DNA of 6,565 nucleotides from Syntrophorhabdus sp. (GTDB taxonomy: Bacteria > Desulfobacterota > BSN033 > UBA1163): assembly GCA_020724025.1 (NCBI GenBank), contig DYHU01000220.1, forward strand, positions 1-6,565. Reading direction: 5' to 3'. Within the stretch, counting starts at the first letter, position 1. Every line of letters starts with the position of its first letter. This document shows positions 6,548 through 6,565 of the stretch, piece after piece. Position numbers and translations under genes: made by a program. Below the pieces are notes generated by a model that saw only the letters and a list, made by a program, of their open reading frames with translations, was not told where the DNA came from and did not search any database.

Positions 6548-6565
6548 CAAATTCGAAAGAGATTA
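6544..6565 (+). CDS. Start of a downstream gene, probably the ABC transporter ATPase (3'-truncated)
   Basis: An ATG at 6544 overlaps the permease stop (ATGA) and follows an AAAAGGGA stretch. Seven codons are visible (MTNSKEI) before the window ends. A NitT/TauT system needs an ATP-binding subunit and none has appeared so far, so this position is its likely place. That identity rests on context only; the residues themselves say nothing about function. Confidence 0.5.

Noticed and set aside
1..6565. Search by eye for tRNA, rRNA, CRISPR repeats, insertion sequences and attachment sites
   Set aside because: Almost the whole window is coding; no repeat array, terminal inverted repeats, transposase or RNA-gene signature was seen.

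Overview
The window reads as one plus-strand operon-like block with very short gaps. It is cut at both ends: the first gene lacks its N-terminus, and the last shows only its first seven codons. Moderate GC, Arg codons rich in AGA/AGG, Lys/Glu-rich proteins, a Sec-exported binding protein and an iron-sulfur protein suggest an anaerobic or microaerophilic Gram-negative bacterium. Desulfobacterota or a similar lineage is possible, but that placement is a low-confidence inference.

Region 1 (1-400) is the C-terminal effector domain of a GntR-family (FadR/FCD) regulator. Region 2 (422-3745) is a four-gene enzyme cassette: a small citrate-synthase-superfamily protein that looks like a citryl-CoA lyase, a SucC-like ATP-grasp acyl-CoA ligase subunit, an eight-cysteine 2x[4Fe-4S] ferredoxin-like protein, and a SucD-like ligase subunit with its active-site histidine. 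Neighbouring genes here are separated by 3 nt, a 4-nt ATGA overlap and 1 nt, so translation is probably coupled and the iron-sulfur protein probably belongs with the ligase. Region 3 (3827-6565) is a NitT/TauT-type ABC importer: an exported NMT1/TauA-like binding protein, two different TauC/SsuC-like permeases, and the start of another gene that is probably the ATPase.

Working model (inference): a carboxylate is sensed by the FCD regulator, imported by the ABC system, activated to its CoA thioester by the SucCD-like ligase (citryl-CoA synthetase-like logic), then cleaved by the lyase to acetyl-CoA plus an oxoacid. Lyase plus two-subunit ligase resembles the two-step ATP-citrate cleavage of Hydrogenobacter. 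The transporter and regulator, however, point to uptake and catabolism of an external substrate rather than carbon fixation. The least ordinary features are the iron-sulfur protein placed between the two ligase subunits, and the departures from canonical SucC/SucD loop motifs near the phosphohistidine site. The substrate cannot be read from the sequence.
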